The position numbers were made by a program, and so were the translations under genes. Shown one piece after another: positions 41,491 through 51,931 of a DNA stretch of 64,000 bases (position 1 is the first letter of the stretch; each line of letters starts with the position of its first letter). The notes under the pieces are model-generated. The model did no database searches. It was not told the origin of the DNA and saw only the letters and a list, made by a program, of their open reading frames with translations. The stretch is from Hyphomicrobiales bacterium. GTDB lineage: Bacteria; Pseudomonadota; Alphaproteobacteria; Rhizobiales; Rhizobiaceae. Location of the stretch: assembly GCA_900470155.1 (NCBI GenBank), contig UBZT01000008.1, forward strand, positions 120,112 to 184,111. The letters run 5' to 3'.

Positions 41491-41957
41491 AGCTTGATCT
41501 CCAGGATGGCGTCGATCTCGACGGCGGCATTGAGCGGCAACGAGGCCATGCCGACGGCGGCGCGCGCGTGTTTGCCTGCCTCGCCGAGGACCTTGGCAAT
41601 CAGGTTCGATGCGCCGTTGATCACCAGATGCTGTTCGACAAAACCCGGTGCCGAGGCGACGAAGCCGTTGAGCTTGATGACACGGGTGATGCGCGACAGG
41701 TCTCCGGCGAGGGCAGCGTTTGCCTGAGCCAGGATGTTGATGGCGCAGAGTTCGGCCGCGCGCTGCGCTTCTTCCAGCATGACATCGGCGCCGACAAGGC
41801 CGGTGACCGCAATTTTGCCGCCTTCGATGGGTAGTTGGCCCGACAGATAAAGCAGATTGCCGCTGATCACATAAGGCACATAATTGGCCGCTGGTGCTGC
41901 TGCTTCGGGTAGGGTGATTCCCAATGCCTGGAGGCGGCTGTCGATAGTATCGGACAT
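41487..41957 (-). CDS. RidA family protein
   Basis: A 156-aa protein of the YjgF/YER057c/UK114 family. YVPYVISGNLLYLSGQLPIEGG near 26-47 and LNAAVEIDAILEIKL at the C-terminus are characteristic. It has the Gly-rich insertion of the longer alphaproteobacterial subgroup. The canonical Arg of RidA deaminases is not obvious, so 2-aminoacrylate deaminase activity is uncertain. It overlaps the downstream phosphodiesterase gene. Confidence 0.85.
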   Translation of the reverse strand: MSDTIDSRLQALGITLPEAAAPAANYVPYVISGNLLYLSGQLPIEGGKIAVTGLVGADVMLEEAQRAAELCAINILAQANAALAGDLSRITRVIKLNGFVASAPGFVEQHLVINGASNLIAKVLGEAGKHARAAVGMASLPLNAAVEIDAILEIKL

Positions 41958-42074
41958 GTGAATTTCCCGGTCTTGTTGATAAACAGTGCGAAAGAGAACG
42001 CGGACAAAAGCATGTCTCGCTTTTGCCGAATGTGTTCTTATAACATCGATGGCGAGTCCAACAGGAGGTGATCG

Positions 42075-42905
42075 ATGTTTCGTTCCCGCATGGCCCTTGT
42101 CGCCACAGCCACCCTTGCGTCATGCATGGGGCTTGGTTCCGTGCAAGCCGCAGGCGTGATCGGCTTGGCGCCCCACCGTGCCGTCTACGACGTCGTTCTC
42201 AAGGAAGCCTCCGACCGCTCCGGCATTGAAAGCGTGCGCGGTCGCATGGTCTACGAATTCAACGGATCGACCTGCAAGGGCTACAACACCCAGTTTCGTT
42301 TCGTCACCCGCATCGATGTCGGCGACGGCGTTCGCGTGACCGACCAGCGCAGCTCGACCTTCGAGGATGTCGCGGGCGGCAAGTTCCGCTTCGACAACAA
42401 GTCCTTCACCGATGACCAGCTCGACAAGGATGTCACGGGCGCCGCTGCCGAGGCAGGCGGCAAGGTCCAGATCGAGCTCACCGGGCCGGACAAGCGCGCT
42501 GTTGAGCTGGCCGACAGTCGTTTCCCCGCCGAGCACATGCTTGAAGTGATCGCCTTGGCCCGCAAGGGTGAGCGTGTCTTCGAATCGCGTATCTTCGACG
42601 GTTCGGAAGACGGCGATCAGACGTTCCTGACGACCACGGTCGTCGGTGCGCCGCAAAAGGCGACCGGTGCCGATCCCGAAGTCAAGGCAGTCGAACCGTT
42701 GGCCGGTGCCGACTACTGGCCGGTCTCGATTGCCTATTTCGACGAAAAGGCGAAGGGCGACCAGCTGCCGATCTATAGCCAGTCCTTCAAGCTGTACGAG
42801 AACGGTGTCACCCGCGACCTGACCTTGGACTATGGTGATTTCATCCTCTCGGGAAAGCTGACCAAGCTGGAACTGCTTGGCAAGACCGACGGTGAATGCA
42901 AATAG
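42075..42905 (+). CDS. Cell envelope integrity protein EipB-like (DUF1849)
   Basis: A 276-aa periplasmic protein with a signal peptide (residues 1 to ~25, cleavage after VQA) and GGAGG upstream. LAPHRAVYDVVLKEASDRSG near 31-50 and GRMVYEFNGSTCKGYNTQFR near 56-75 match EipB, a spiral beta protein of Brucella needed for envelope integrity. Two mature Cys, near residue 67 and at the penultimate position, match the disulfide reported for that family. Confidence 0.88.
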   Translation: MFRSRMALVATATLASCMGLGSVQAAGVIGLAPHRAVYDVVLKEASDRSGIESVRGRMVYEFNGSTCKGYNTQFRFVTRIDVGDGVRVTDQRSSTFEDVAGGKFRFDNKSFTDDQLDKDVTGAAAEAGGKVQIELTGPDKRAVELADSRFPAEHMLEVIALARKGERVFESRIFDGSEDGDQTFLTTTVVGAPQKATGADPEVKAVEPLAGADYWPVSIAYFDEKAKGDQLPIYSQSFKLYENGVTRDLTLDYGDFILSGKLTKLELLGKTDGECK

Positions 42906-43100
42906 TGTATCAGACAGCGTGTTCGCGCGCTTTCTGCTTATAGTGCTTGATTTCTCGTGCGCGTCGCTGTATGGGCGGCATCATTCCACACGTAAGGCTT
43001 GGGATTGTCCGGGAGAAATCCGGATCGTTCCGCCCGGTGGCATTCTCGAAGAGGGTGCTGTTCGCCTTGCGGAGGTTCAACCGGAAAAGGATAACTAGGC

Positions 43101-43868
43101 ATGGCATTGCCCGATTTCTCTATGCGTCAGCTTCTCGAAGCTGGCATTCACTTCGGCCACCAGACTCATCGCTGGAACCCGAAGATGAAGCCGTACATCT
43201 TCGGCGACCGTAACAACATCCACATCATCGACCTGGCTCAGACCGTTCCGATGCTGTCGCGCGCCCTGCAGGTCGTGTCTGACACCGTTGCTCGCGGCGG
43301 TCGCGTTCTGTTCGTCGGCACCAAGCGCCAGGCGTCGGAAATCATCGCTGACAGCGCCAAGCGTTCGGCCCAGTACTACGTCAACTCCCGTTGGCTCGGC
43401 GGCATGATGACCAACTGGAAGACTATTTCGAACTCGATCCAGCGCCTGCGCAAGCTCGATGAAATTCTCGCTTCGGACGCTTCCGGCTATTCCAAGAAGG
43501 AACGCCTGAACCTTGAGCGCGAACGCGAAAAGCTCGACAAGGCTCTCGGCGGTATCAAGGACATGGGCGGCACGCCGGACCTGATGTTCATCATTGACAC
43601 CAACAAGGAAAAGATCGCGATCGACGAAGCCAAGCGCCTCGGCATCCCGGTTGTAGCCGTGATCGACTCGAACTGCGATCCGGACCTGATCGACTACGCG
43701 ATCCCGGGCAATGACGACGCTTCGCGCGCCATCGCTCTCTACTGCGACCTGATCGCACGCGCTGCCATCGACGGCATCGCTCGCCAGCAGGGCGCTTCCG
43801 GTCGTGATATCGGCGCATCTGCCGAAACCCCGATCGAGCCGGCTCTCGAAGCTGAATCCGAAGCCTGA
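43101..43868 (+). CDS. rpsB: 30S ribosomal protein S2
   Basis: A 255-aa protein with the S2 signature [19 protein letters not shown] near 9-27 and the coiled-coil insertion near 95-145. The C-terminal ~25 residues are Ala/Glu-rich. It is followed by two stem-loops and then tsf, the near-universal neighbour. Confidence 0.98.
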   Translation: MALPDFSMRQLLEAGIHFGHQTHRWNPKMKPYIFGDRNNIHIIDLAQTVPMLSRALQVVSDTVARGGRVLFVGTKRQASEIIADSAKRSAQYYVNSRWLGGMMTNWKTISNSIQRLRKLDEILASDASGYSKKERLNLEREREKLDKALGGIKDMGGTPDLMFIIDTNKEKIAIDEAKRLGIPVVAVIDSNCDPDLIDYAIPGNDDASRAIALYCDLIARAAIDGIARQQGASGRDIGASAETPIEPALEAESEA

Positions 43869-43875
43869 TGCTTCA

Positions 43876-43950
43876 CGCGGCGGCTTGAATTCCGCCGCGA
43901 CTTCCCGAACAGGGAACGGCCGCCCGCAAGCTCGTTGAGCGACGGGCGGC
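43876..43950 (+). terminator. Two stem-loops between rpsB and tsf
   Basis: CGCGGCGG (43876-43883) pairs with CCGCCGCG (43892-43899), and GCCGCCCG (43919-43926) pairs with CGGGCGGC (43943-43950), followed by TTCCGTTCTTCC. The second resembles a terminator, so tsf may be partly uncoupled from rpsB. Confidence 0.6.
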
Positions 43951-44133
43951 TTCCGTTCTTCCGGCCTCTGCTTTCTGCGTGAGAGCGGGCCATCGAAGAC
44001 GGGTGATTGTTTCCGTGGTGACCCGCTTCATCACGTTGTCACACTTCCGGGTACATTTCGTCCCCCAAACAGGGTGCAGTCCATGAGTCCCGCGGATGAT
44101 TGGTGCACCGCCTGAACAGACAAGAGGCACACA

Positions 44134-45060
44134 ATGGCTGAAATCACTGCAGCACTGGTAAAGGAACTGCGCGAGAAGTCCGGCGCAGGCATGATGGATT
44201 GCAAGAAGGCTCTGATCGAGAACAACGGCGACGTCGAAGCCTCGATCGACTGGCTGCGCGCCAAGGGCATCTCCAAGGCCGACAAGAAGTCCGGCCGTAC
44301 CGCCGCTGAAGGCCTGATCGCCATTGCCGGCGCCGGCCACAAGGCCGTGATCGTCGAGCTCAATTCGGAAACCGACTTCGTTGCCCGTAACGATGCCTTC
44401 CAGGAGCTCGTCCGCGGCATTGCCAACGTTGCCCTGTCGACCGATGGTTCGGTTGAAGCCATTTCGGCCGCAACCTACCCGGCATCCGGCAAGCCGGTTG
44501 CCGATACGATCAAGGATGCAATCGCAACCATCGGCGAGAACATGACGCTCCGTCGCGCTGCCAAGCTCGAAGTCGCGCATGGTGTTGTTGCGACTTACGT
44601 GCACAACGCTGCCGGCGATGGCATCGGCAAGCTCGGTGTTCTGGTTGCCCTGAAGTCGGAAGGCGACAAGGCCGTCCTGACCTCGATCGGCCGCCAAGTT
44701 GCCATGCACATTGCTGCGACCAACCCGCTCGCCATCCGCGCCGAGGAAGTCGACGCTGCTGTCGCCGAGCGCGAACGCAACGTTTTCATCGAGCAGGCGC
44801 GCGAATCCGGCAAGCCGGAAGCGATCATCGAAAAGATGGTCGAAGGCCGCATGCGCAAGTTCTTCGAGGAAGTCGCTCTTCTGTCGCAGGCGTTCGTGAT
44901 CAATCCTGACGTAACGGTCGGCGATGCGATCAAGGCTGCCGAAAAGGAAGCCGGCGCGTCGATCGAAGTTACCGGCATGGCACGTCTTCTCCTCGGCGAA
45001 GGCGTCGAGAAGGAAGAAAGCGACTTCGCAGCCGAAGTTGCGGCTGTCGCCAAGGGCTGA
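44134..45060 (+). CDS. tsf: Elongation factor Ts
   Basis: A 308-aa protein. [19 protein letters not shown] near 11-29 and [15 protein letters not shown] near 75-89 are the two EF-Ts signatures. It exchanges GDP for GTP on EF-Tu. A stem-loop lies just downstream, before pyrH. Confidence 0.98.
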   Translation: MAEITAALVKELREKSGAGMMDCKKALIENNGDVEASIDWLRAKGISKADKKSGRTAAEGLIAIAGAGHKAVIVELNSETDFVARNDAFQELVRGIANVALSTDGSVEAISAATYPASGKPVADTIKDAIATIGENMTLRRAAKLEVAHGVVATYVHNAAGDGIGKLGVLVALKSEGDKAVLTSIGRQVAMHIAATNPLAIRAEEVDAAVAERERNVFIEQARESGKPEAIIEKMVEGRMRKFFEEVALLSQAFVINPDVTVGDAIKAAEKEAGASIEVTGMARLLLGEGVEKEESDFAAEVAAVAKG

Positions 45061-45093
45061 TCGCAAACGGCATCCTTCTTTAGGGAAAACATC

Positions 45094-45119
45094 GGGCATC
45101 GCGTGACAACGCGGTGCCC
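45094..45119 (+). terminator. Stem-loop between tsf and pyrH
   Basis: GGGCATCGCG pairs with CGCGGTGCCC around TGACAA; only TTCG follows, so termination is partial at best. Confidence 0.5.
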
Positions 45120-45157
45120 TTCGTGTATCCGGCTCAGAGTTGAATTCGGGAGCTTCC

Positions 45158-45880
45158 ATGACTGCCAAACCATTGTTCAAACGCGTTCTCCTGAAGTGCT
45201 CCGGCGAGGCCCTGATGGGCAGCCAGGGATTCGGGATCGATGTCGCGGTTGCCGACAGGATTGCGAGCGACATTGCCGAAGCGCGCGCCATGGGCGTCGA
45301 AGTGGGTGTCGTTGTTGGCGGCGGCAATATTTTCCGCGGTGTGGCCGTTGCGTCGAAGGGTGGCGACCGCGTCACCGGTGACCACATGGGCATGCTGGCC
45401 ACCGTCATCAATGCGCTGGCGCTGGCAACGTCGCTGCGCAAGCTCGACATCGATACCGTCGTGCTGTCGGCCATCGCCATGCCGGAAATCTGCGAGAGTT
45501 TTTCACAGCGCGTCGCCATCCATCATCTGTCGCAGGGCAGGGTGGTGATCTTCGCCGGTGGCACCGGCAATCCGTTCTTCACCACCGATTCCGCCGCAGC
45601 ACTTCGCGCCGCCGAAATGGGTGCGCAGGCGATCTTCAAGGGCACCCAGGTCGACGGCATCTATTCTGCCGATCCGAAGAAAGACCCGGCAGCAACCCGC
45701 TTCGATCGCCTGACTCATGATGAAGTCCTGCAGAAGGGACTGGCTGTCATGGACGTGGCCGCCGTTGCGCTGGCCCGTGAAAATCACATTCCGATTATCG
45801 TCTTTTCCATCCACGAAAAGGGCGGTTTCGGCGAGATCCTCTCGGGTCGTGGTCTGATGACCATCGTCACCGACAATTGA
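45158..45880 (+). CDS. pyrH: UMP kinase
   Basis: A 240-aa protein; ATG 45158 follows GGGAGC and gives the usual start. KRVLLKCSGEALMG near 7-20, VGVVVGGGNIFRG near 50-62 and GGTGNPFFTTDSAAALRAAE near 135-154 are diagnostic of the amino-acid-kinase fold. It phosphorylates UMP to UDP. Confidence 0.97.
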   Translation: MTAKPLFKRVLLKCSGEALMGSQGFGIDVAVADRIASDIAEARAMGVEVGVVVGGGNIFRGVAVASKGGDRVTGDHMGMLATVINALALATSLRKLDIDTVVLSAIAMPEICESFSQRVAIHHLSQGRVVIFAGGTGNPFFTTDSAAALRAAEMGAQAIFKGTQVDGIYSADPKKDPAATRFDRLTHDEVLQKGLAVMDVAAVALARENHIPIIVFSIHEKGGFGEILSGRGLMTIVTDN

Positions 45881-45934
45881 AATGGCAATGGCGTGCTCTT
45901 GGAAGCCGCCAGCCGCAAGACCAGTGGGAGAACC

Positions 45935-46498
45935 ATGATGACTGCAGGGGTTGATCTCAACGATCTGAAGCGCCGCATGGACGGCGCCATCAATGCCTTC
46001 AAGCACGATATTGCATCGCTGCGCACGGGCCGTGCTTCGGCCAATATTCTCGATCCGGTCACCGTCGATGCCTATGGCTCGCGCGTACCGCTGAACCAGG
46101 TTGCCAACGTGACGGTGCCTGAGCCGCGCATGCTCGGCATTTCGGTCTGGGACAAGTCGATGGTCAACGCTGTTGACCGCGCGATCCGTGAAGCCAATCT
46201 CGGCCTCAACCCGATCATGGATGGTCAGAACCTGCGTATTCCTCTGCCGGAACTGAACGAAGAGCGCCGCAAGTCGCTGGTCAAGGTTGCGCATGACTAT
46301 GCCGAAAAGGCCAAGGTCGCCATCCGCCACGTTCGCCGCGACGGCATGGAAGGCCTGAAGAAAGCCGAAAAAGATGGTACGATCGGCCAGGACGAAAGTC
46401 GTTCCAAGTCCGAAAAGGTGCAAAAGATGACCGACGACACGATTGTTGACGTCGACCGCTTGCTCGCCGAGAAGGAAAAGGAAATCATGCAGGTTTAG
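45935..46498 (+). CDS. frr: Ribosome recycling factor
   Basis: A 187-aa protein with GGGAGAACC before ATG-ATG at 45935; the second ATG is an equally good start. [21 protein letters not shown] near 29-49 and the C-terminal helical hairpin are standard. It splits post-termination ribosomes with EF-G. Confidence 0.97.
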   Translation: MMTAGVDLNDLKRRMDGAINAFKHDIASLRTGRASANILDPVTVDAYGSRVPLNQVANVTVPEPRMLGISVWDKSMVNAVDRAIREANLGLNPIMDGQNLRIPLPELNEERRKSLVKVAHDYAEKAKVAIRHVRRDGMEGLKKAEKDGTIGQDESRSKSEKVQKMTDDTIVDVDRLLAEKEKEIMQV

Positions 46499-46546
46499 GA
46501 TGCATTTGCGTATCTGGATCTGTATTGCCGCTTGGACCTGAAGCAC

Positions 46547-47290
46547 ATGTCGACAGCACAAAATCGCGCCGCTCCGGAGCATGTTGCGATCATCATGGAT
46601 GGCAACGGTCGCTGGGCCAATGCGCGAGGCCTGCCGCGAGCTCTGGGGCACCGCAAGGGTGTCGAAGCCGTGCGCGACACTGTGCGCGCGGCGCGCGATG
46701 CAGGCATCGGCTTCCTGACTTTGTTCGCTTTTTCTTCCGAGAATTGGCGTCGTCCCGAGGCAGAGGTCAACGAGCTTTTCGGCTTGCTGAAAGCATTCAT
46801 CCGTCGCGACCTTGCCGAACTGAACCGTGGCGATGTCCGCATTCGGGTGATTGGTGATCGCATCCGGCTACGCGACGACATCCGCGATCTTCTGCTGGAG
46901 GCTGAAGACACAACCGCCTCCAATACCGGCCTCACGCTGGTCATCGCCTTCAACTATGGCGCGCGCGACGAGATTGCGCGTGCCGCGGCCCACTTAGCGT
47001 CCGAAGTGCAGGCAGGGCGTTTGAAGCCGGAGCAAATAGACGCGCAAAAGCTAAACGACAGTCTCGATACGGCTGGCATCCCCGATCCGGACCTCATCAT
47101 CCGGACCAGCGGCGAGGAGCGGTTGTCGAATTTTCTGCTCTGGCAGGCTGCCTATGCCGAATTGATGTTCGTACCGGAATATTGGCCGGATTTCACCGCT
47201 GAACTCTTTCATGCTGCGCTCGAACGGTTTGCGGCACGCGACCGGCGTTTCGGCGGGCTTGCACCAACCGCCGTGGCGATCGGTTCGTGA
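46547..47290 (+). CDS. uppS: Isoprenyl transferase (undecaprenyl diphosphate synthase)
   Basis: A 247-aa cis-prenyltransferase. [10 protein letters not shown] places the catalytic Asp at about 18; [18 protein letters not shown] and [19 protein letters not shown] follow in order. ATG 46547 is preferred to TTG 46532. It makes the C55 carrier lipid for cell-wall synthesis. Its stop overlaps the cdsA start. Confidence 0.96.
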   Translation: MSTAQNRAAPEHVAIIMDGNGRWANARGLPRALGHRKGVEAVRDTVRAARDAGIGFLTLFAFSSENWRRPEAEVNELFGLLKAFIRRDLAELNRGDVRIRVIGDRIRLRDDIRDLLLEAEDTTASNTGLTLVIAFNYGARDEIARAAAHLASEVQAGRLKPEQIDAQKLNDSLDTAGIPDPDLIIRTSGEERLSNFLLWQAAYAELMFVPEYWPDFTAELFHAALERFAARDRRFGGLAPTAVAIGS

Positions 47291-48132
47291 TGGCCCGAAT
47301 GTCCCGAGAACTGACGCTTCGCATCTATTCCGCCATCGTGCTGATCCTCGTCGTTCTGGCGGCGACATGGATCGGCGGCATCGCATTCCGTGTTCTGGCG
47401 GCTGTCATCGGGCTGCTCGTGTACTACGAGTGGTCCAAAATGACACAGCTCGCCGAGCATAACCTGCGTGGTCATGCATTCGGCTGGTTCTCGATGGCGC
47501 TGATTGCTCTGAACCTTGTCTTCGGCCCGGCGGATCTGACTGTCCCGCTGTTTGCCGGTCTTGTCGTCACCGCAGCGCTCCTGTCCATTTTCGGCCGCTG
47601 GAGCTGGTGGCAGGTGGGCGGCATCTTCTATTCCGGCTTGAGCGCGATTGCGCTGTCGGCGATCCGCGGTGAGGATTCACTCGGTTTCGTCGCCATGCTT
47701 TTTGTCTTCGTCGTTGTCTGGTCGACCGACATTCTCGCTTATTTCGTCGGTCGCGCGATTGGTGGACCCAAACTTGCGCCACGGATCTCGCCGGGCAAGA
47801 CCTGGTCGGGTGCGATCGGCGGAACAGTCGCGGGTGTTGCAGGCGGAATGATTGTCGCGCTGATGCATTTTCAGGATGTCGGCATCTGGATCCCGACCGT
47901 AGCGCTGGCCCTGTCGGTGTCGAGCCAGATCGGCGATCTTTTCGAGTCCTTCATCAAACGTCGGTTTGGTGTCAAAGACTCGAGCAATTTGATTCCAGGA
48001 CACGGTGGCGTCATGGATCGTGTTGACGGCCTTGTATTTGCCTGCTTTGCGGCATTCTTTCTAGCTGTTGGCTTTTCTGCCAGTGGCAGCGGCTCGGTAG
48101 TCTCTCTGGGAGCCTTCCTGTTCGGCATCTGA
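47290..48132 (+). CDS. cdsA: Phosphatidate cytidylyltransferase
   Basis: A 280-aa integral membrane enzyme with about eight transmembrane segments. The C-terminal signature runs SSQIGDLFESFIKRRFGVKD, then IPGHGGVMDRVDG. It makes CDP-diacylglycerol, precursor of all phospholipids. ATG 47290 overlaps the uppS stop. No dxr gene follows, as in other Rhizobiaceae. Confidence 0.95.
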   Translation: MARMSRELTLRIYSAIVLILVVLAATWIGGIAFRVLAAVIGLLVYYEWSKMTQLAEHNLRGHAFGWFSMALIALNLVFGPADLTVPLFAGLVVTAALLSIFGRWSWWQVGGIFYSGLSAIALSAIRGEDSLGFVAMLFVFVVVWSTDILAYFVGRAIGGPKLAPRISPGKTWSGAIGGTVAGVAGGMIVALMHFQDVGIWIPTVALALSVSSQIGDLFESFIKRRFGVKDSSNLIPGHGGVMDRVDGLVFACFAAFFLAVGFSASGSGSVVSLGAFLFGI

Positions 48133-48199
48133 ATGATGGCCGACCGCGGCGGGACTGACGTTTAACCTTTCGCGGCCTTGTGCCGTTTGGAAACGGATC

Positions 48200-49333
48200 A
48201 TGGATCACATCACCACAGTCTTCGGCTTTCTCGGCGGGTATATCCTTCCCTATATCGTCATTCTCTCGCTTCTCGTCTTCATCCATGAGCTTGGCCACTA
48301 CCTGGCGGGGCGCTGGTCTGGCATTCGTGTCCTGGCTTTTTCCGTCGGGTTCGGACCGGAGTTGGTCGGCTTCACGGACAAGCACGGAACCCGTTGGAAG
48401 ATCTCGGCTATTCCGCTTGGCGGCTATGTCCGGTTCTTTGGCGATGCCGATGCGGCCAGCCGGCCGGACAGCGAAGAACTCCGCGAATTGACCGATGAAG
48501 AGAAGGCGCAGACGCTGAGCGGTGCAGCCCTGTGGAAGCGCGCGATCACGGTCGCCGCCGGTCCGATCGCCAATTTCATTCTCGCCATATTCATTTTCGC
48601 CGTCATGTTCGCAACCATGGGCAAATCGGTTGCAGACCCAGTCGTTGCCGAACTGAAGCCAGGCAGCGTTGCCGAAGCGGCCGGCGTCAAGCCGGGTGAT
48701 GTTCTGGTCGCCCTGGATGGTCGGCGCATCGAAACCTTCGACGAAGTCGTGCGCTATATCAGCATGCGGCCCGAACTGCCCGTCAAGGTGACGGTCCGCC
48801 GGGCGGAAAACGAAGTCGTTTTCGACATGGTGCCGCGCCGCGCGGTGATCTCCGACAGTTTTGGCAATGAGATGGAAGTCGGCCAGATCGGCATTGTCAC
48901 CAATCAAAGTTCCGGCAACTTCCGCACCATCGAGCTGTCGCCGCTTCAGGCCGTCTGGGAGGGTTTCCGCCAGACCGGTCACATCATCACCGGCACATTC
49001 GATTACATCGGCAACATGATTGCCGGCCGTATGAATGCTGATCAACTGGGCGGTCCGGTCCGGGTTGTCCAGGCGTCCGGTGAAATGGCGACGCTGGGTG
49101 TTATCGCTCTGTTAAATCTAGCCGCCGTTCTCTCTGTTTCCTTGGGGCTTTTGAATTTGATGCCAGTTCCGGTCCTTGACGGCGGGCATCTGGTTCTCTA
49201 CGCGATTGAGGCAGTGCGCGGCAGACCAGTCGGCCCCGGCGCCCAGGAAATCGCCTTTCGTATCGGATTGGCAATGATCCTGTCGCTGATGGTTTTTGCG
49301 ACCTGGAATGACATTAGCCGGTTGATCGGATGA
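48200..49333 (+). CDS. rseP: Site-2 zinc metalloprotease RseP
   Basis: A 377-aa membrane protease. HELGH at 29-33 in the first transmembrane helix binds zinc, and NLMPVPVLDGGHL near 316-328 supplies the third ligand. One PDZ domain lies around 125-205 (PGSVAEAAGVKPGDVLVALDG). In alphaproteobacteria this type (MmpA/RseP) performs intramembrane cleavage of signalling proteins and signal-peptide remnants. It lies before bamA. Confidence 0.95.
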   Translation: MDHITTVFGFLGGYILPYIVILSLLVFIHELGHYLAGRWSGIRVLAFSVGFGPELVGFTDKHGTRWKISAIPLGGYVRFFGDADAASRPDSEELRELTDEEKAQTLSGAALWKRAITVAAGPIANFILAIFIFAVMFATMGKSVADPVVAELKPGSVAEAAGVKPGDVLVALDGRRIETFDEVVRYISMRPELPVKVTVRRAENEVVFDMVPRRAVISDSFGNEMEVGQIGIVTNQSSGNFRTIELSPLQAVWEGFRQTGHIITGTFDYIGNMIAGRMNADQLGGPVRVVQASGEMATLGVIALLNLAAVLSVSLGLLNLMPVPVLDGGHLVLYAIEAVRGRPVGPGAQEIAFRIGLAMILSLMVFATWNDISRLIG

Positions 49334-49526
49334 GGCCTGAACTGTATGGCGAGAAACCATTTGTTTACGCTGTTTCAAACTCGTAGTGGCGATTAGGCCA
49401 CTGATTGAAATGAAGTAAACAGAAATTAACGTCCGCACTTGCTTGTAGGGTAAAACCCGTTAAAACCACACACGGGCCGGAGTCGGGGTACGGCTGCGGG
49501 ACAATTGAAGAAGGTAAAGTATACAC

Positions 49527-51881
49527 ATGAAGGCTGGTTCAAGATTTTTGAACGCAGTATCGGCGGTCGCGCTGTCTGCTGGTATCGTGTCTTCGGGAGC
49601 GGGTGTTGCCGTACTTGTATCGGCTGTAGCAGCCGAGGCCGCAGTGGTTCGCAATATCGATGTGCGTGGCGCCCAGCGCGTTGGTGCCGAGGCTGTTCGC
49701 TCAAACCTGTCGATCAAGACGGGTCAGAGTTTCTCGAACGCCGACATCGATGAATCGGTCAAGCAGCTTTATGCGACCGGTTTCTTCTCCGATGTCCGTA
49801 TTTCTGTTTCCGGCGGCACACTGGTGGTGACGGTGGTGGAAAACCAGCTGATCAATCAGGTCGTGTTCAACGGCAACCGTAAGATCAAGGACGACAAGTT
49901 GGTCGGCCTGGTTCAGACGCAGCCGATGGGTCCTTACAGCGATGGACTGATCAGCTCTGACATCCAGCGCATCAAGGAAGCTTATGCCGCGATCGGTCGC
50001 AGCGATATCGATGTGACCACGCAGGTGGTTCCGGTCGCCGAAGGTCGCGTGAACCTTGCTTTCGTGATCAACGAAGGTGAGCGCACGAAGATCAGCCAGA
50101 TCAATTTCGTGGGCAACAATGCTTATTCCGATGGTCGTCTGGCATCCGTGCTGAACACCAAGGAATCGGGCATGCTGTCCTTCCTGACCCGCAAGGATGT
50201 CTACAACGAGGACAAGCTGCGCGCCGATGAAGAGGTGCTGCGCCAGTTCTACTACAACCATGGTTATGCTGACTTCCGTGTCATTTCGTCGGAAGCGACG
50301 CTGAACGAAGCCGGCAACGAATATGTCATCAACATCACCGTTGATGAAGGTGCGCGCTACAAGTTCGGCAACGTTGCGGTGGAATCCACGGTTGACGGCA
50401 TTGATGGCAAGGATCTCGAGGTCCTGCTGGAGACCAATCCGGGCAGCACCTACAGCGCTCGCGATGTGCAGAAGTCGATGGAAGCCATCTCGCGCCGGGT
50501 CTCGGCTGCCGGCTATCCGTTCGCCCGCGTTGTTCCGCGCGGTGACCGCAACTTCGAGACGAATACCATCGGTGTGACCTATCTGGTTGACCAGGGTGAG
50601 CGCGCCTATGTCGAGCGCATCGAGGTTCGCGGCAACACCCGTACCCGTGACTTCGTCATCCGTCGCGAATTCGATATTTCCGAAGGCGATGCCTTCAATC
50701 AGGAAACCATTTCGCGTGCCAAGCGTCGTCTGGAAGCGCTCGGCTTCTTCTCGTCGGTCAACATCTCGACCCAGGCCGGCAGCGCATCTGACCGCGTCAT
50801 CGTGATTGTCGATGTGCAGGATCAGCCGACCGGTTCGTTCGGTGTTGGTGCCGGCTATTCCGTTGGCGATGGTGGTCTGGTTCTGGAAGCCTCTGTTGAG
50901 GAAAAGAACTTCCTCGGTCGTGGTCAGTTCATCCGCGTCGCTGCCGGTGGCGGCTTCGACGATACCCAGACCTACAATTTCTCGTTCACCGAGCCTTATT
51001 TCCTCGGTTATCGTCTGGCCGCCGGTTTCGATCTCTTCAAGAGCTCGACCAGCAGCAATTCGAACTACGATTACGAAGAGCAGGGCGGAACCATCCGCGT
51101 GACCGCGCCGATCACCGAAGATCTGGCGACCACGATCCGCTATACCTACAAGGAACTCGAGTACATCAATGATGGCGCTTACGGTGCCGATGGTGTTTCG
51201 GGTGGCGGCGACGACCAACTTGCTGCGCCCTACATCGACCTGATCGATGGCAGCCCGTGGAAGCAGTCGATCCTCGGCAACACGTTTGTCTACAACACCG
51301 TGGACGACCGTCAGAACCCGCATGATGGCCTGTTTGTCAGCGTCACGCAGGAATATGCCGGCCTCGGTGGCGACTCCGACTTCTACAAGCTCTACGGCCG
51401 TGCCCGCATGTATCACACGCTGTCTGACGAATACGACCTGGTCGGTTCGATTGCAGCCTCGGCGGGTCATGTGATGCCGACCAATGGTGATCTGAACGTC
51501 TTCGACCAGTTCAAGATCGGCGGCAAGGAAATCCGCGGCTTCGAGAATGACGGTATCGGTCCGCGCATCGGGGGTGACTCGATCGGTGGCACGACCTATT
51601 TCTCAGCCTCCGCTGAAGCGACCTTCCCGATGCCGCTGATCCCGCAGGATCTGAATTTCCGCGGTGCAGTCTTCGCAGACGCCGGTACCCTCTACGGTAA
51701 CGATGTCTCGAACAGTGCAGGGGTCGTCGGCACGGATCTTACCATCCGCGCATCGGTCGGTGCTGGTATCCTGTGGAATTCGCCTTTTGGTGCCCTGCGC
51801 CTCGATTACGCGGTTCCGGTTGCTAAGGAAGACTTCGACGAAGTACAGGAATTCCGCTTCAGCATGGCGAACCAGTTCTAA
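49527..51881 (+). CDS. bamA: Outer membrane protein assembly factor BamA
   Basis: A 784-aa outer-membrane protein. The signal peptide ends near residue 39 (AEA-AVV). Five POTRA domains follow to ~430, beginning VRNIDVRGAQRVGAEAV. The C-terminal 16-strand barrel contains the conserved lid/loop element GGKEIRGFENDGIGPR near 665-680, and the protein ends with Phe. It is the core of the BAM complex that inserts beta-barrel proteins. Confidence 0.97.
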   Translation: MKAGSRFLNAVSAVALSAGIVSSGAGVAVLVSAVAAEAAVVRNIDVRGAQRVGAEAVRSNLSIKTGQSFSNADIDESVKQLYATGFFSDVRISVSGGTLVVTVVENQLINQVVFNGNRKIKDDKLVGLVQTQPMGPYSDGLISSDIQRIKEAYAAIGRSDIDVTTQVVPVAEGRVNLAFVINEGERTKISQINFVGNNAYSDGRLASVLNTKESGMLSFLTRKDVYNEDKLRADEEVLRQFYYNHGYADFRVISSEATLNEAGNEYVINITVDEGARYKFGNVAVESTVDGIDGKDLEVLLETNPGSTYSARDVQKSMEAISRRVSAAGYPFARVVPRGDRNFETNTIGVTYLVDQGERAYVERIEVRGNTRTRDFVIRREFDISEGDAFNQETISRAKRRLEALGFFSSVNISTQAGSASDRVIVIVDVQDQPTGSFGVGAGYSVGDGGLVLEASVEEKNFLGRGQFIRVAAGGGFDDTQTYNFSFTEPYFLGYRLAAGFDLFKSSTSSNSNYDYEEQGGTIRVTAPITEDLATTIRYTYKELEYINDGAYGADGVSGGGDDQLAAPYIDLIDGSPWKQSILGNTFVYNTVDDRQNPHDGLFVSVTQEYAGLGGDSDFYKLYGRARMYHTLSDEYDLVGSIAASAGHVMPTNGDLNVFDQFKIGGKEIRGFENDGIGPRIGGDSIGGTTYFSASAEATFPMPLIPQDLNFRGAVFADAGTLYGNDVSNSAGVVGTDLTIRASVGAGILWNSPFGALRLDYAVPVAKEDFDEVQEFRFSMANQF

Positions 51882-51931
51882 GACTGGCGGTCCAGAACTG
51901 CTGACAGGTTGACGTTCTGGAGCGTTTTCTG

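Noticed and set aside
41491..42123. Fusion of the glycerophosphodiesterase to a long N-terminal extension in the same frame
   Set aside because: The extension is the +1 frame of ridA and is Arg/Cys-rich. The real gene starts at the TTGA overlap.
43873..45519. Long minus-strand open frame opposite tsf and pyrH
   Set aside because: It is a shadow of two certain genes and has no start signal or family features.
49701..51470. A 589-codon minus-strand frame opposite bamA
   Set aside because: It is antisense to a certain gene. Its apparent repeats mirror the codon bias of BamA.
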